40,881 nucleotides of DNA, taken from positions 1 through 40,881 of the forward strand of contig JBHEKP010000008.1 of assembly GCA_041859375.1 (NCBI GenBank), given 5' to 3'. The notes under the pieces are model-generated. The model searched no databases. It was not told the DNA's origin and saw only the letters and a list, made by a program, of their open reading frames with translations. This document shows, piece by piece, positions 1 through 7,823 of this stretch. Both the position numbers and the translations under genes were made by a program. The DNA is from JBHEKP01 sp041859375. GTDB taxonomy: Bacteria > Hydrogenedentota > Hydrogenedentia > Hydrogenedentales > CAITNO01. Within the stretch, counting starts at the first letter, position 1. Every line of letters starts with the position of its first letter.

Positions 1-234
1 CCGCAGGAGGCGGAGAAGCGGAAGGCCGAAATACTGGAGGAGCAGCGGAAGCGGGTGGAGGAGGCGGTGGCGGCGGGGGTGTTACGGGAGGTGAAGCGCC
101 CGGACGGCACGGTGGAGCACGAGGTGGTAATCAACGGCCAGGTGCAGAAACCCAAACCGTTCAACATGGAGGAATTCCGCAAGTCCTACCCGCTGACCTC
201 GGAGGGCGAGGGGGAGGACGGGGCGAAGCAATAA
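1..234 (+). CDS. C-terminal part of a hypothetical protein
   Basis: An open frame enters from the left edge in frame 1 and ends at TAA 232-234, leaving 77 residues. The first 25 or so residues are rich in Glu, Lys and Arg and look like a coiled-coil helix (EKRKAEILEEQRKRVEEA). A short segment reading VKRPDGTVEHEVVINGQVQ follows, then an acidic C-terminus ending GEGEDGAKQ. I do not recognise a family. It is convergent with the ABC ATPase gene to its right. The true start lies outside the window, so its length and function cannot be judged. Confidence 0.6.
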   Translation, partial: PQEAEKRKAEILEEQRKRVEEAVAAGVLREVKRPDGTVEHEVVINGQVQKPKPFNMEEFRKSYPLTSEGEGEDGAKQ

Positions 235-257
235 GGCCAAGGACCGCGCCCCGACAT

Positions 258-274
258 CCCCCTTCACAAGGGGG
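258..274. repeat. Perfect inverted repeat in convergent spacer
   Basis: CCCCCTT (258-264) and AAGGGGG (268-274) are perfect 7-bp arms around a 3-base loop. It lies just after the stop of the left-edge gene and could act as a bidirectional terminator between two convergent genes. No T-run follows on either strand. A similar palindrome at 350-365 suggests a dispersed palindromic element. Confidence 0.55.
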
Positions 275-284
275 GTGTGGGAGA

Positions 285-320
285 ATGGACGAGATGGACG
301 GAATGGACGGGGTGGACGGG
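285..320. repeat. 9-bp tandem repeat, four copies
   Basis: Four consecutive 9-mers: ATGGACGAG, ATGGACGGA, ATGGACGGG and GTGGACGGG. The core RTGGACG is retained in each copy. The array lies in the noncoding convergent spacer between the left-edge gene and the ABC ATPase gene, flanked by two palindromes. It looks like a small minisatellite; no coding role is apparent. Confidence 0.7.
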
Positions 321-349
321 GAAGGAGAGGCGTAACATCCCCCTAAATT

Positions 350-365
350 CCCCTTTCAAAAGGGG
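350..365. repeat. Second palindrome in convergent spacer
   Basis: CCCCTT (350-355) and AAGGGG (360-365) pair around a TCAA loop. It lies about 50 bases past the stop of the minus-strand ABC ATPase gene. It may be the terminator of that gene, or a second copy of the same palindromic element as at 258-274; the two share the CCCCTT/AAGGGG core. Confidence 0.5.
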
Positions 366-412
366 ATTGAGAGGCCGCGCGGCCTGGCGTGTTGTTCATG
401 CTTTGGCGGGGC

Positions 413-1963
413 TCAGAAACCCTCCGCCGCGCCCCGGAGGTGCCCGCTGAGGGCGGCGGCCATGATGCCGTCCTCGGTCCATTCGCCGCGCCGGAATTCG
501 GCGGCGACGCGCCCGGCGGACATGACGATAATCCGGTCACAGAGGCCGGTGAGCTCCTTCATGTCGGAGGAGACCACGAGCAGGGTGCGGCCCCCGGCGG
601 CGAGCCGCCGCATGAGCCGGTAGAGCTCGAATTTGGCGCCCACGTCAATGCCGCGGGTGGGCTCGTCGAAGATGAGGATGCGGCTGTCGCGGTGGAGCCA
701 CCGGCCGAGCACGACCTTCTGCTGGTTGCCGCCGCTGAGTTCGCCCGCGGCCTGTCCGTCGCCCGCGCAGCGCACGTCGAGCTGTTCGACCCAGCGCCGC
801 GACACGGCGCGCTCGGCGGCGGCGCGAATCCACCCCAGCGGCCCGGTGACGGGGCGCATGTGGGCGAGGGTGATGTTTTCAAAGACGGGCCGGGCGAGGA
901 GGAGCCCCTGGTGCTTGCGGTCCTCGGTGAGCAGGGCGATGCCGCGCCGCACGGCGTCGCGGGGGCTGCGGATTTTTTCCGGCGTGTCCGAGCCGCCGAG
1001 GTACACCGCGCCGCTTTCGGCGCGGTCCGCGCCGAAGATGAGGCGCATGGTCTCGGTGCGGCCGGCGCCCATGAGCCCGGCGAAACCGAGGATTTCCCCC
1101 GGCTGGGCCTGGAAGTCCACGCCGCGCACCCACCGTCCCCGGCGCAGGTTTTCCACGCGCAGCGCGGGCGGCCCGGGCTGCGCGGAGGACTCCGCCGCCG
1201 TTTCGCCCAGGTCGCGGCCCACCATGCGCCGGACGATGGCGTCCACGGTGAGCCCGGCGGCGGGCTCGGTGGACACGAGCTTCCCGTCGCGCAGCACGGT
1301 GACCCGGTCGGCCACGCGCAGAATCTCCTCCATGCGGTGGGAGATGTAGACCATGGCGATGCCCTTGCGGCGCATCCGGTCAATCTGATCGAAGAGCAGG
1401 TCCGCGTCGCGCCCGGTGATGGAGGCGGTGGGCTCGTCGAGGATGAGCACGCGGCAGCGCCCCGCGAGGCCGCGCGCGATTTCCACGAGCTGCCGCCGTC
1501 CCACGCCAAGCCGCCCGACGGGCGTGCGCGGGTCGAGGGACTCCAGGCCGACGAGCTGGAGCATCTCGCGGGCGGTGGCGTTGAGGATGCCCCGGCGCAC
1601 CCAGCCCCAGCGCGACGGCAGGCGGTCGAAGAAGAGGTTTTCCGCCACGGACAGGGTGGGGATGAGGTTGAGCTCCTGGAGCACGATGCGCACGCCGAGC
1701 GACTCGGCGGCGCGGCGGGAGCGGGGCGCGTAGGGGCGGCCCTCCAGTGTCATGGCCCCCGCCGTGGGCGGGGCGATGCCCGCCAGCAGGCGCATGAGGG
1801 TGCTCTTGCCCGCGCCGTTTTCGCCCACGAGGGCGTGCACCTCGCCGGGGCGCAGGTCAAAGTCCACGCCGTCGAGGGCGCGCACGCCCGGATAGGCCTT
1901 CACCATGCCGGAGGCGGCCAGCAGCGGCGGCGCGGCCCCGGCGTTCCCGGCGGCGGCGCTCAT
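413..1963 (-). CDS. Sugar ABC transporter ATP-binding protein (RbsA/MglA type)
   Basis: A 516-residue double-domain ATPase that would energise uptake of a sugar or related small molecule. The first domain has Walker A GENGAGKST (residues 47-55), a signature reading LGVGRRQ and Walker B VLILDEPTAS. The second has the degenerate P-loop GLMGAGRTE, typical of the RbsA/MglA/AraG group, then LSGGNQQK and ILIFDEPTRGIDVG. Length matches the family (about 500). The start is the ATG at 1963, which overlaps the stop of the binding-protein gene as ATGA, so translation is probably coupled. The frame stays open upstream but that extension is low-complexity and unsupported. No permease gene follows: the next gene is convergent. 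Confidence 0.93.
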   Translation of the reverse strand: MSAAAGNAGAAPPLLAASGMVKAYPGVRALDGVDFDLRPGEVHALVGENGAGKSTLMRLLAGIAPPTAGAMTLEGRPYAPRSRRAAESLGVRIVLQELNLIPTLSVAENLFFDRLPSRWGWVRRGILNATAREMLQLVGLESLDPRTPVGRLGVGRRQLVEIARGLAGRCRVLILDEPTASITGRDADLLFDQIDRMRRKGIAMVYISHRMEEILRVADRVTVLRDGKLVSTEPAAGLTVDAIVRRMVGRDLGETAAESSAQPGPPALRVENLRRGRWVRGVDFQAQPGEILGFAGLMGAGRTETMRLIFGADRAESGAVYLGGSDTPEKIRSPRDAVRRGIALLTEDRKHQGLLLARPVFENITLAHMRPVTGPLGWIRAAAERAVSRRWVEQLDVRCAGDGQAAGELSGGNQQKVVLGRWLHRDSRILIFDEPTRGIDVGAKFELYRLMRRLAAGGRTLLVVSSDMKELTGLCDRIIVMSAGRVAAEFRRGEWTEDGIMAAALSGHLRGAAEGF

Positions 1964-2958
1964 TTCGGGGCGGCCAGCGTTTCCGCCGTGACCAGGTCCA
2001 CCGCCGTTTCCCGGTCCTGCGGCGCGGCCTTTTCGCGCAGCACCTGGAGCGCGTACTCGATGCCGAACACGGCGAGCTTGTCGGCGTACTGCTGCACGGT
2101 GCACACGATCTGCCCGTCGCGGATGAGCTGCTCCACGGCGGAGATGCCGTCGTAGCCGCAGATCAGCACCTGGCCGGTCCTGCCGGCGGTGCGCACGGCG
2201 GCGGCGGCGCCCAGCGCCATGTTGTCGTTGGCGCAGAAGAGCGCCTTCAGTTCCGGGTGCTCGGTGAGCATGGACGCGGCCACCTGGTTCGCCTTTTCCA
2301 TCTCCCATGAGCCGGACTGGGACGTGACCAGCTTCAGCCCGGCGGCGGCGATGGCGTCGTCAAAGCCGAGCTTGCGCTGCTGGCCGTTGAAGGCGCTGGG
2401 AATGCCCTCGAGCACGGCCACGGGCGCGCCGGGCTCCAGCTTCGCGGCCAAATATTCGCCCGCGAGCCGGGCGCCCTTGCGGTTGTCCGGGCCGACGAAG
2501 GGGATGGTGATTCCCTTTTCCTTGAGCACGGCGTCGTCGAACTTGTTGTCGATGTTGATGACCACGATGCCCGCGTCCATGGCGCGCCTGCACACGCCCA
2601 CGAGCGCCTTGGAGTCCGCCGGGGCGATGATGATGGCGTCCACCCCCTGGGCGGCCATCTGCTCGACCAGGTCAATCTGGCGGGCCACGTCCTGCTCGTC
2701 CTTGATGCCGTTGGCGATGAGCTCATAGTCGGCGGCGTGCGCCTTCTGGTGATCCCGCGCCCCGTTTTCCATGGTCAGGAAGAACTCGTTCGCCAGCGAC
2801 TTCATCACCAGCGCGATGCGGTAGGGCCCGGTTTTCGCCGCGGGCGCCGCGGGCGCGGGCTTGGCGGTGTCACCGGCGGGGGGTGCCGGGGGAGAGCAGG
2901 CGGCGAGGGCCGCCGCCGCCAGTAGGACGGCCAGGGAAAGGATAATCTGTTTTTTCAT
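1960..2958 (-). CDS. Sugar-binding lipoprotein of an ABC transporter (CUT2-like)
   Basis: A 332-residue periplasmic-binding-protein-like lipoprotein that would capture substrate for the downstream ATPase. It has a signal peptide with lipobox LAAC (Cys21), a short Pro/Ala linker, then a type 1 binding fold: YRIALVMKSLANEFF, IDLVEQMAAQGVDAIIIAP, GIVVINIDNKFD and a late ALFCANDNMALGAAAA segment, all characteristic of ribose/galactose-type binding proteins. The ATG at 2958 has AGGAG upstream (2966-2970 on the complement). Substrate cannot be named. It overlaps the ATPase gene by 4 bases. Upstream is the M23 peptidase gene, separated by 95 bases with no strong promoter. Confidence 0.92.
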   Translation of the reverse strand: MKKQIILSLAVLLAAAALAACSPPAPPAGDTAKPAPAAPAAKTGPYRIALVMKSLANEFFLTMENGARDHQKAHAADYELIANGIKDEQDVARQIDLVEQMAAQGVDAIIIAPADSKALVGVCRRAMDAGIVVINIDNKFDDAVLKEKGITIPFVGPDNRKGARLAGEYLAAKLEPGAPVAVLEGIPSAFNGQQRKLGFDDAIAAAGLKLVTSQSGSWEMEKANQVAASMLTEHPELKALFCANDNMALGAAAAVRTAGRTGQVLICGYDGISAVEQLIRDGQIVCTVQQYADKLAVFGIEYALQVLREKAAPQDRETAVDLVTAETLAAPK

Positions 2959-3053
2959 GGCTGGGCTCCTGCGTTTATCCACCCCAGAAAGGTAGTGGAT
3001 GACCCCCTTCCGGCGCAACTTGCCGACGCCCGCCGGGGGAAGGCCGCGGCGGC

Positions 3054-4946
3054 TCAGGGCACCATGACGGTGCGTTTCAACCCGGCGCGGTTGCCGACGC
3101 CGTCGGTGACGGTGAGGACCAGTTCCTGCTCGCCGGGGGGCAAATCCGCGTCGCGCTCCCAGGTGACGCGGCCCGCCTCGGGGTCGTAGGCGGAGAGAAG
3201 CCACTGGCCGCCGCAGGTGAGGCTCCAGGAGGCCACGCCGCTGTCCGAATCCGCCACGGAGGCGCGGATGACGGGCCTGCGCGACCCGACGGGGCTGAGC
3301 TCGCCCGGAACCAGTTCGGTGATGCGGGGGGGGCTGTCGTCCTCCGCGACGCGGTAAAGGCCCGCGCCGCCGATTTTCGCGGTGATCCGCCCGTCCCGCA
3401 GGGTGCCTCCGACCCAGGCGTCGCCCCGGCGCAACCCCGCGCGCGCGGGGTTTTTCAGCCCCGGCGGCACGGGCAGCGACAGGATGGCGGGCCTGGCCAG
3501 GGGCGCGTTTTCGGGCCACAGGGCCAGTGCCGGGGAGGCCCCCCCGGCGGGCTCCTCCAGGCGCAGGTGCAGGGGGCCGAGGGGCGCGTCGCCGGGCACC
3601 TCCAGCCGCGCGCCGCCGCAGGCGAGGGCGCGCCCCTTTCCGGGCAGCACCACCTCGACGCCGTGGGCGGTTTCGGGCAGCCGGGGGTGGCGCGCGCCCA
3701 GGCTGTGCCCGCGGGAGTCGTCACCCGCCCATGCGGCGCGGAAGGTGCGCCTGCCGACGCGGAAAAAACCCCGGTCCTCCGGCACGGGCGCGCCGTCCAC
3801 CAGCAACTCCGGCGTTTCCGTCTCGGTGTCGGGGAAGCGCGCGCTCAGCACCAGAAATCCGCCCGCCCAGTCGAGCTCCAGTTTGCCCGCGCCCCCGGGG
3901 GCCGCCGGGGCGGGCGGCTCAACGGGCGGTCCCGGCGGGGTGACGGGGATGACCACCCGGGCGGTGTTGCCCATGAAGTCGGCCAGTTCGACACGCAGTT
4001 CCGCGCCGGTTCCGGGGGCCTCCCACAGGCCGTCGCCGGGGGTCACGGCGTAACTGGGGGTCTTGTTGCCGGGCCAGCGCCAGAGCAGGAGAAATTTTCC
4101 CTTGTCCGCGAGGGCGGGATGGTAGGCCACCTTCGCGCCTTCCTGGTCCGCATAGGAAAGGCGGTCGTGGCGCACCTCAAAGATCAGCGTTTCGCCGTCA
4201 AACAGCCTCATGGAATACGCGCCCAACTGGCCGCCCGCGCCGTTGGGATCGGAAAAGTCCACGCCCACCCCGGCGCGGCCCGCCACCGACACGGGCGGGC
4301 ACTCGTAAACACCGTCGGGACGGCGCTTCAGCTCAAGCACCACGGGCATCACGTCGCCGTTCACCCGGTCGCGCGGCCCGGCGGGCGTGACAAGAATCCG
4401 CTTCGGCACGGGCGCGGTGGCGTCGTTCCAGGCCAGGCCGAGCAGGCGCGGGTTGACGGGGCTGGCCGAGGCGTCGCGCAGCTCCCAGTGCAGGTGCGGC
4501 GGCCCCGCGCCCGTGTCGCCGGAGCGCGCAATCAACTGGCCGCGCCTGACGGGAAAGCGGTCCGCCGGGGGCGACAAATCCACGGTGTATTCCCTGCGCC
4601 GGTGCTGCTCGGCGCGCACATAATCACGGATGTCGTCGGCAAAGCCCTCCAGATGGCCGTAGACCGCCGAGGTGCCGTCGTTGAACTGGAGGTACAGCGC
4701 CCTGCCGTAGCCCCAGGGGGAGCAGCGGACACGGGAGACATGGCCGTCGGCGGCGGCGTGGACGGGCTTTCCCGTCACCCCGCCGGTGCGCAGGTCTATG
4801 CCCATGTGGAAGCGGCCGGTGCGGTATTCACCGAAGCTGGAGGACAGTTCGGGCGGGGACTCAAGGGGCCATGCGGGCGGCTCGGCCCCCGCCGAAACCG
4901 CCCAGGCAAGCAGCAGGGCCCAGCCCGTCACCGGCGGAAAGCGCAC
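3054..4946 (-). CDS. Secreted M23 family metallopeptidase with long C-terminal region
   Basis: A 630-residue exported protein, probably a periplasmic peptidoglycan-active endopeptidase or a LytM-type factor. A signal peptide covers about residues 1-21. The M23 domain follows directly, with HMGID (His47, Asp51), YGHL (His98) and HLHWE (His151, His153), so the zinc and catalytic residues are present. Roughly 470 residues follow: a Pro-rich linker near 340 and a C-terminal region resembling Ig-like folds (SPVGSRRPVIRASVADSDSG, then DLPPGEQELVLTVTDGVGNR). Translation appears to start at GTG 4946, one base after the stop of the PpiC gene, with AAGGG upstream. An operon with the chaperone gene fits envelope work. 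Confidence 0.88.
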   Translation of the reverse strand: MRFPPVTGWALLLAWAVSAGAEPPAWPLESPPELSSSFGEYRTGRFHMGIDLRTGGVTGKPVHAAADGHVSRVRCSPWGYGRALYLQFNDGTSAVYGHLEGFADDIRDYVRAEQHRRREYTVDLSPPADRFPVRRGQLIARSGDTGAGPPHLHWELRDASASPVNPRLLGLAWNDATAPVPKRILVTPAGPRDRVNGDVMPVVLELKRRPDGVYECPPVSVAGRAGVGVDFSDPNGAGGQLGAYSMRLFDGETLIFEVRHDRLSYADQEGAKVAYHPALADKGKFLLLWRWPGNKTPSYAVTPGDGLWEAPGTGAELRVELADFMGNTARVVIPVTPPGPPVEPPAPAAPGGAGKLELDWAGGFLVLSARFPDTETETPELLVDGAPVPEDRGFFRVGRRTFRAAWAGDDSRGHSLGARHPRLPETAHGVEVVLPGKGRALACGGARLEVPGDAPLGPLHLRLEEPAGGASPALALWPENAPLARPAILSLPVPPGLKNPARAGLRRGDAWVGGTLRDGRITAKIGGAGLYRVAEDDSPPRITELVPGELSPVGSRRPVIRASVADSDSGVASWSLTCGGQWLLSAYDPEAGRVTWERDADLPPGEQELVLTVTDGVGNRAGLKRTVMVP

Positions 4947-4947
4947 G

Positions 4948-6150
4948 TCACTTGCCCTTTTTCCCGCCGTTCTTGGCCGCCGGGGCGGGTTTGGCCGGCT
5001 GTTTGGATCCGGTTTTTGCGGCGGGTTTGGCGGCGTCCCCCGCGTTTTGCGCCTCCAGTTTGCCGCCCTTGAAGGTCAGCGCGGCGATGGTGCGCTCAAT
5101 CTGGAGGAAAATGCGCACCCGCGACTGGTCGTTGACGATGGGTTCCAGAAACTTGTCCACCGCCTCCTCGGCCTTGACGTTTTCGAGCATGGCGCGGATT
5201 CGGGGTTTGGCCTCCTCCAGGGAGACGTCCTTGCTGTCGGCCACCTCCACCAGCCGGATCAGGTGGGCGCCGAAGGGGCTGCGGAAGACGCCGCTGATGT
5301 CGCCGGGCTTCATCGCCTTGGCGGGCTCGACGAAGAAGGGGGGAAGCTGCGCCACGGGCAGCATGCCCATGTCGCCGTCCTTGGCGGCGTCGGGCGCCTC
5401 GGACACGGCCCGCGCGACGGCGCCAAAGCTCTCGCCCGCCAGGATGCGCGCCCGGGCCTTGGCGACGGCGGACTCGGCAGCCTTCCAGGCGTTTTCATCC
5501 GCCTTCTGGGGGTCGGGCTTGGGCCGCACCAGTATCTGGTTGAGGTGGATCTGGCCGGACTGCTTGAACAGTTCCGGATTGTTGTTGTAGAACTCGGTGA
5601 CGTCCCCCTCCTTCACCTTGATGTTCGCGGCCTTGGCGATGGCCTCCGCGGCCTTGGACTCCAGCAGCTGCCTGCGGATGCTGTCCAGCGCCTCCTCGCG
5701 GGTCTGCCCGGCGGCCTTGAGCACGTCGGCCTCCGTGGGCGCGGCCTTGCCCGCCTTCTCCATCTCCTTCTGGAAACGGGCCAGTTTTTCCTGGTAGACC
5801 TTAATCACCTCGGGATCCGCCGCCTTCAGGCCGCGGCTGGCGGCCTCCCGCACCAGCAGGCTCCTGCGGATGAGCTCGCCCAGCGTGCTCAGCCCCGCGC
5901 GGACGCGGAACTCGTTGTCCATGTCGGTCCTGCCGGTCATCTGCACCACGTCGGCCAGATGCTTCTGGTAGGTGCGCAGAAAGTCCTCGCGGTCAATGGG
6001 CTCGCCGTCGACCAGGGCGACCGGCCCCGCCGGGGTGGAGCGCTCCACCACGTCCATTTTGGACAGGTCGGGCGCCTGTGCCGCCGCCTGACCCGCCGCC
6101 AGCACCGCCGCAACGGCGGCCAGACACCGCCGGAAAGCAATCATTCGCAT
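4948..6150 (-). CDS. Exported PpiC/SurA-like peptidyl-prolyl isomerase
   Basis: A 400-residue exported foldase for envelope proteins. The signal peptide ends near AAAQA (residue 26). A helical SurA-N-like region follows (about 40-195), then a parvulin domain from IHLNQILVRP to GAHLIRLVE (about 201-302). The C-terminal 35 residues are Lys/Ala/Pro-rich. The start chosen is ATG 6150 because AGGAG sits 7 bases upstream; a second ATG at 6144 is in frame. The M23 gene follows after one base, indicating cotranscription. A candidate promoter (-10 TAGTGT at 6206-6211) and a 7-bp leader hairpin (6167-6173 with 6186-6192) lie upstream. Confidence 0.92.
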   Translation of the reverse strand: MRMIAFRRCLAAVAAVLAAGQAAAQAPDLSKMDVVERSTPAGPVALVDGEPIDREDFLRTYQKHLADVVQMTGRTDMDNEFRVRAGLSTLGELIRRSLLVREAASRGLKAADPEVIKVYQEKLARFQKEMEKAGKAAPTEADVLKAAGQTREEALDSIRRQLLESKAAEAIAKAANIKVKEGDVTEFYNNNPELFKQSGQIHLNQILVRPKPDPQKADENAWKAAESAVAKARARILAGESFGAVARAVSEAPDAAKDGDMGMLPVAQLPPFFVEPAKAMKPGDISGVFRSPFGAHLIRLVEVADSKDVSLEEAKPRIRAMLENVKAEEAVDKFLEPIVNDQSRVRIFLQIERTIAALTFKGGKLEAQNAGDAAKPAAKTGSKQPAKPAPAAKNGGKKGK

Positions 6151-6205
6151 CCGTCTTCTCCTGTTTGCCGGGCCGCACCCCCGCAGCCCGGCTGCCGTGC
6201 CCAAC

Positions 6206-6214
6206 ACACTAGCA
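6206..6214 (-). promoter_or_regulatory. Candidate extended -10 promoter of the PpiC-M23 operon
   Basis: The minus strand reads TGC TAGTGT, an extended -10 arrangement, about 55 bases before the PpiC start. No good -35 is visible: TTTCAC at 18 bases is weak. The downstream leader contains the hairpin GCCGGGC/GCCCGGC. The same -10 hexamer, TAGTGT, is found before the Fic gene. Confidence 0.4.
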
Positions 6215-6263
6215 CATCCGGCGCGGCCCGTGAAAACCGATCCGGAACCGCAAAAGGGGGCGA

Positions 6264-7766
6264 TCAGGCGGTCTCCCCGGCCACCGCGTCGAACCAGCGC
6301 AGCAGCAGGCGCACGCCGAAGCCCGTGGCGTATTTTGCGGGCAGGTGGGGCGCGTTTTTCACGCCGTAGGAGACGCCCGCGATGTCAATGTGCGCCCAGG
6401 GGACGCCGCCGGTGAAATGCCTCAGGAACACGCCGCCCATGATGGCGCCCGCCTCGCGGCCTGGGCCGATGTTGCACAGGTCGGCGTGCTCGCCCTCGAT
6501 CATCTTCTGGTAGTCCTCCCAGAGGGGGAATTTCCAGAGGCGGTCGCCCGTCTCCTCGCCCGCCTGGATCAGCGCGTCCACCAGGGCGTCGTCGGTGCCC
6601 ATGACACCGGCGGCGGTGTGGCCCAGCGCCACCACGCACGCGCCGGTGAGCGTGGCCAGGTCCACCATCATGTCGGGCTTGTACTTTTCGGCCGCATAGG
6701 CCATGGCGTCGGCAAGGATGAGGCGGCCCTCGGCGTCGGTGTTCTGCACCTCGATGGTCTTGCCGTTGCAGGCGCGGACAATGTCTCCGGGCGTCTGGGC
6801 GCGCGAGCCGGTTTTGTTCTCCACGGCGGGCACCACGGCGATGATGTTGAGCTTCGGTGCGAGCTGCGCCGCCGTCATGAGCGCGGCGAGCGCCGCCGCC
6901 GCGCCGCACATGTCAAACTTCATCTCGTGCATGTTCTGCGCGGGCTTGATGCTGAGGCCGCCGCTGTCGAAGCAGACGCCCTTGCCCGCCACGACCACGG
7001 TGCGGGACGCCTCCGGGTGGCGGTATTCGGCAAGGATGAGCCGGGGCGGGTTGTCCGCGCCCTTCGCCACGCCGAGGAGGGCGTTCATGCCCAGTCCGGC
7101 CATTTCGTTCTCGTCGAGCACCGTGCAGGCGCAGCCGTTTTCGCCGAGCATGCGCTCCGCCATCTCCGCCAGCACGGCGGGGGTGAGATCGTTGGCGGCG
7201 GTGTTGGCAAGCTGCCGGGCGCTGTTCACGCCCACGGCGATCATGGCCGCGCGCCGCGCGCCGGACACGGCGGCTTCGGTGTCGCGGCCCTGCCCGAGGA
7301 GCAGCACCAGCTCCCGCACCGCGCCGTCCGGCCTGGGTTCGTCGCCGTTTTTCTTGTAGACGTCAAAGGTGTACTGGCCCAGCATGACCCCCTCCACGAA
7401 GGCGGCGGGCGGCAGTTCCGGGAACTGGACCAGGTCCAGGCAGACTTTTTGCATTTTGTGCTGCTTGAGCAGCCCGGCGGCGACGCCCGCCGCGCGGCGC
7501 ACCGTCTCCGCGGCGCATTTTTCCCTGGCCCCCAGGCCCAGCACCAGCACGCCCTTGACCTGGTCGAGCGGGGTGGGCAGGTAATAGCAGGACTGGGCCT
7601 TGCCCGTGAGCACCTGCTGGTCCGCCAGCGACTGGAGCACCGCGGCGGCGCCCTCCGGCATGGCCAGGCTTTTCAGCGGGAATTCATTCTCGTAGGCGGG
7701 CACCACAAGGCAGGCGTCCGCCGCGCCGGCGGAAGCGCCGGACTGTTCCAATGCGCTGATTTCCAT
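6264..7766 (-). CDS. pepA: Leucyl aminopeptidase (M17, PepA family)
   Basis: A 500-residue cytosolic aminopeptidase releasing N-terminal residues from peptides. The M17 catalytic domain is intact: GKGVCFDSGGLSIKP carries the metal-binding Lys and Asp (about residues 255-270), HEMKFDMCGAA follows, and the family signature NTDAEGRL (about 338-345) contains the Asp and Glu ligands. The N-terminal macro-like domain is more divergent, as usual. The ATG at 7766 is preferred because AAAGGA lies about 7 bases upstream; a GTG at 7781 would add five residues. It lies downstream of miaB with a GC-rich hairpin between them. Confidence 0.96.
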   Translation of the reverse strand: MEISALEQSGASAGAADACLVVPAYENEFPLKSLAMPEGAAAVLQSLADQQVLTGKAQSCYYLPTPLDQVKGVLVLGLGAREKCAAETVRRAAGVAAGLLKQHKMQKVCLDLVQFPELPPAAFVEGVMLGQYTFDVYKKNGDEPRPDGAVRELVLLLGQGRDTEAAVSGARRAAMIAVGVNSARQLANTAANDLTPAVLAEMAERMLGENGCACTVLDENEMAGLGMNALLGVAKGADNPPRLILAEYRHPEASRTVVVAGKGVCFDSGGLSIKPAQNMHEMKFDMCGAAAALAALMTAAQLAPKLNIIAVVPAVENKTGSRAQTPGDIVRACNGKTIEVQNTDAEGRLILADAMAYAAEKYKPDMMVDLATLTGACVVALGHTAAGVMGTDDALVDALIQAGEETGDRLWKFPLWEDYQKMIEGEHADLCNIGPGREAGAIMGGVFLRHFTGGVPWAHIDIAGVSYGVKNAPHLPAKYATGFGVRLLLRWFDAVAGETA

Positions 7767-7798
7767 CGTGTTTCCTTTCACGGTTAAAAGCCTGTTTG

Positions 7799-7820
7799 GC
7801 GGGCGCGCCTCCGCGCCCGC
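7799..7820 (-). terminator. GC-rich hairpin after miaB
   Basis: GCGGGCGCG (7799-7807) and CGCGCCCGC (7812-7820) form a perfect 9-bp stem with a 4-base loop. It begins 3 bases past the miaB stop. The minus-strand sequence that follows lacks an immediate T-run; CTTTT occurs some 8 bases later. It is a likely terminator or 3' end stabiliser, not a certain one. Confidence 0.55.
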
Positions 7821-7823
7821 GTG

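Noticed and set aside
1964..2308. N-terminal extension of the ABC ATPase
   Set aside because: The added stretch is Arg/Gly-rich shadow of the binding-protein gene; the ATGA-coupled start at 1963 gives the normal family length.
2959..3053. Terminator or promoter between the M23 peptidase and the binding-protein gene
   Set aside because: Only a 6-bp CCGGCG/CGCCGG stem with a long loop and a poor TTGCGC/CTACCT pair are visible; neither is convincing.
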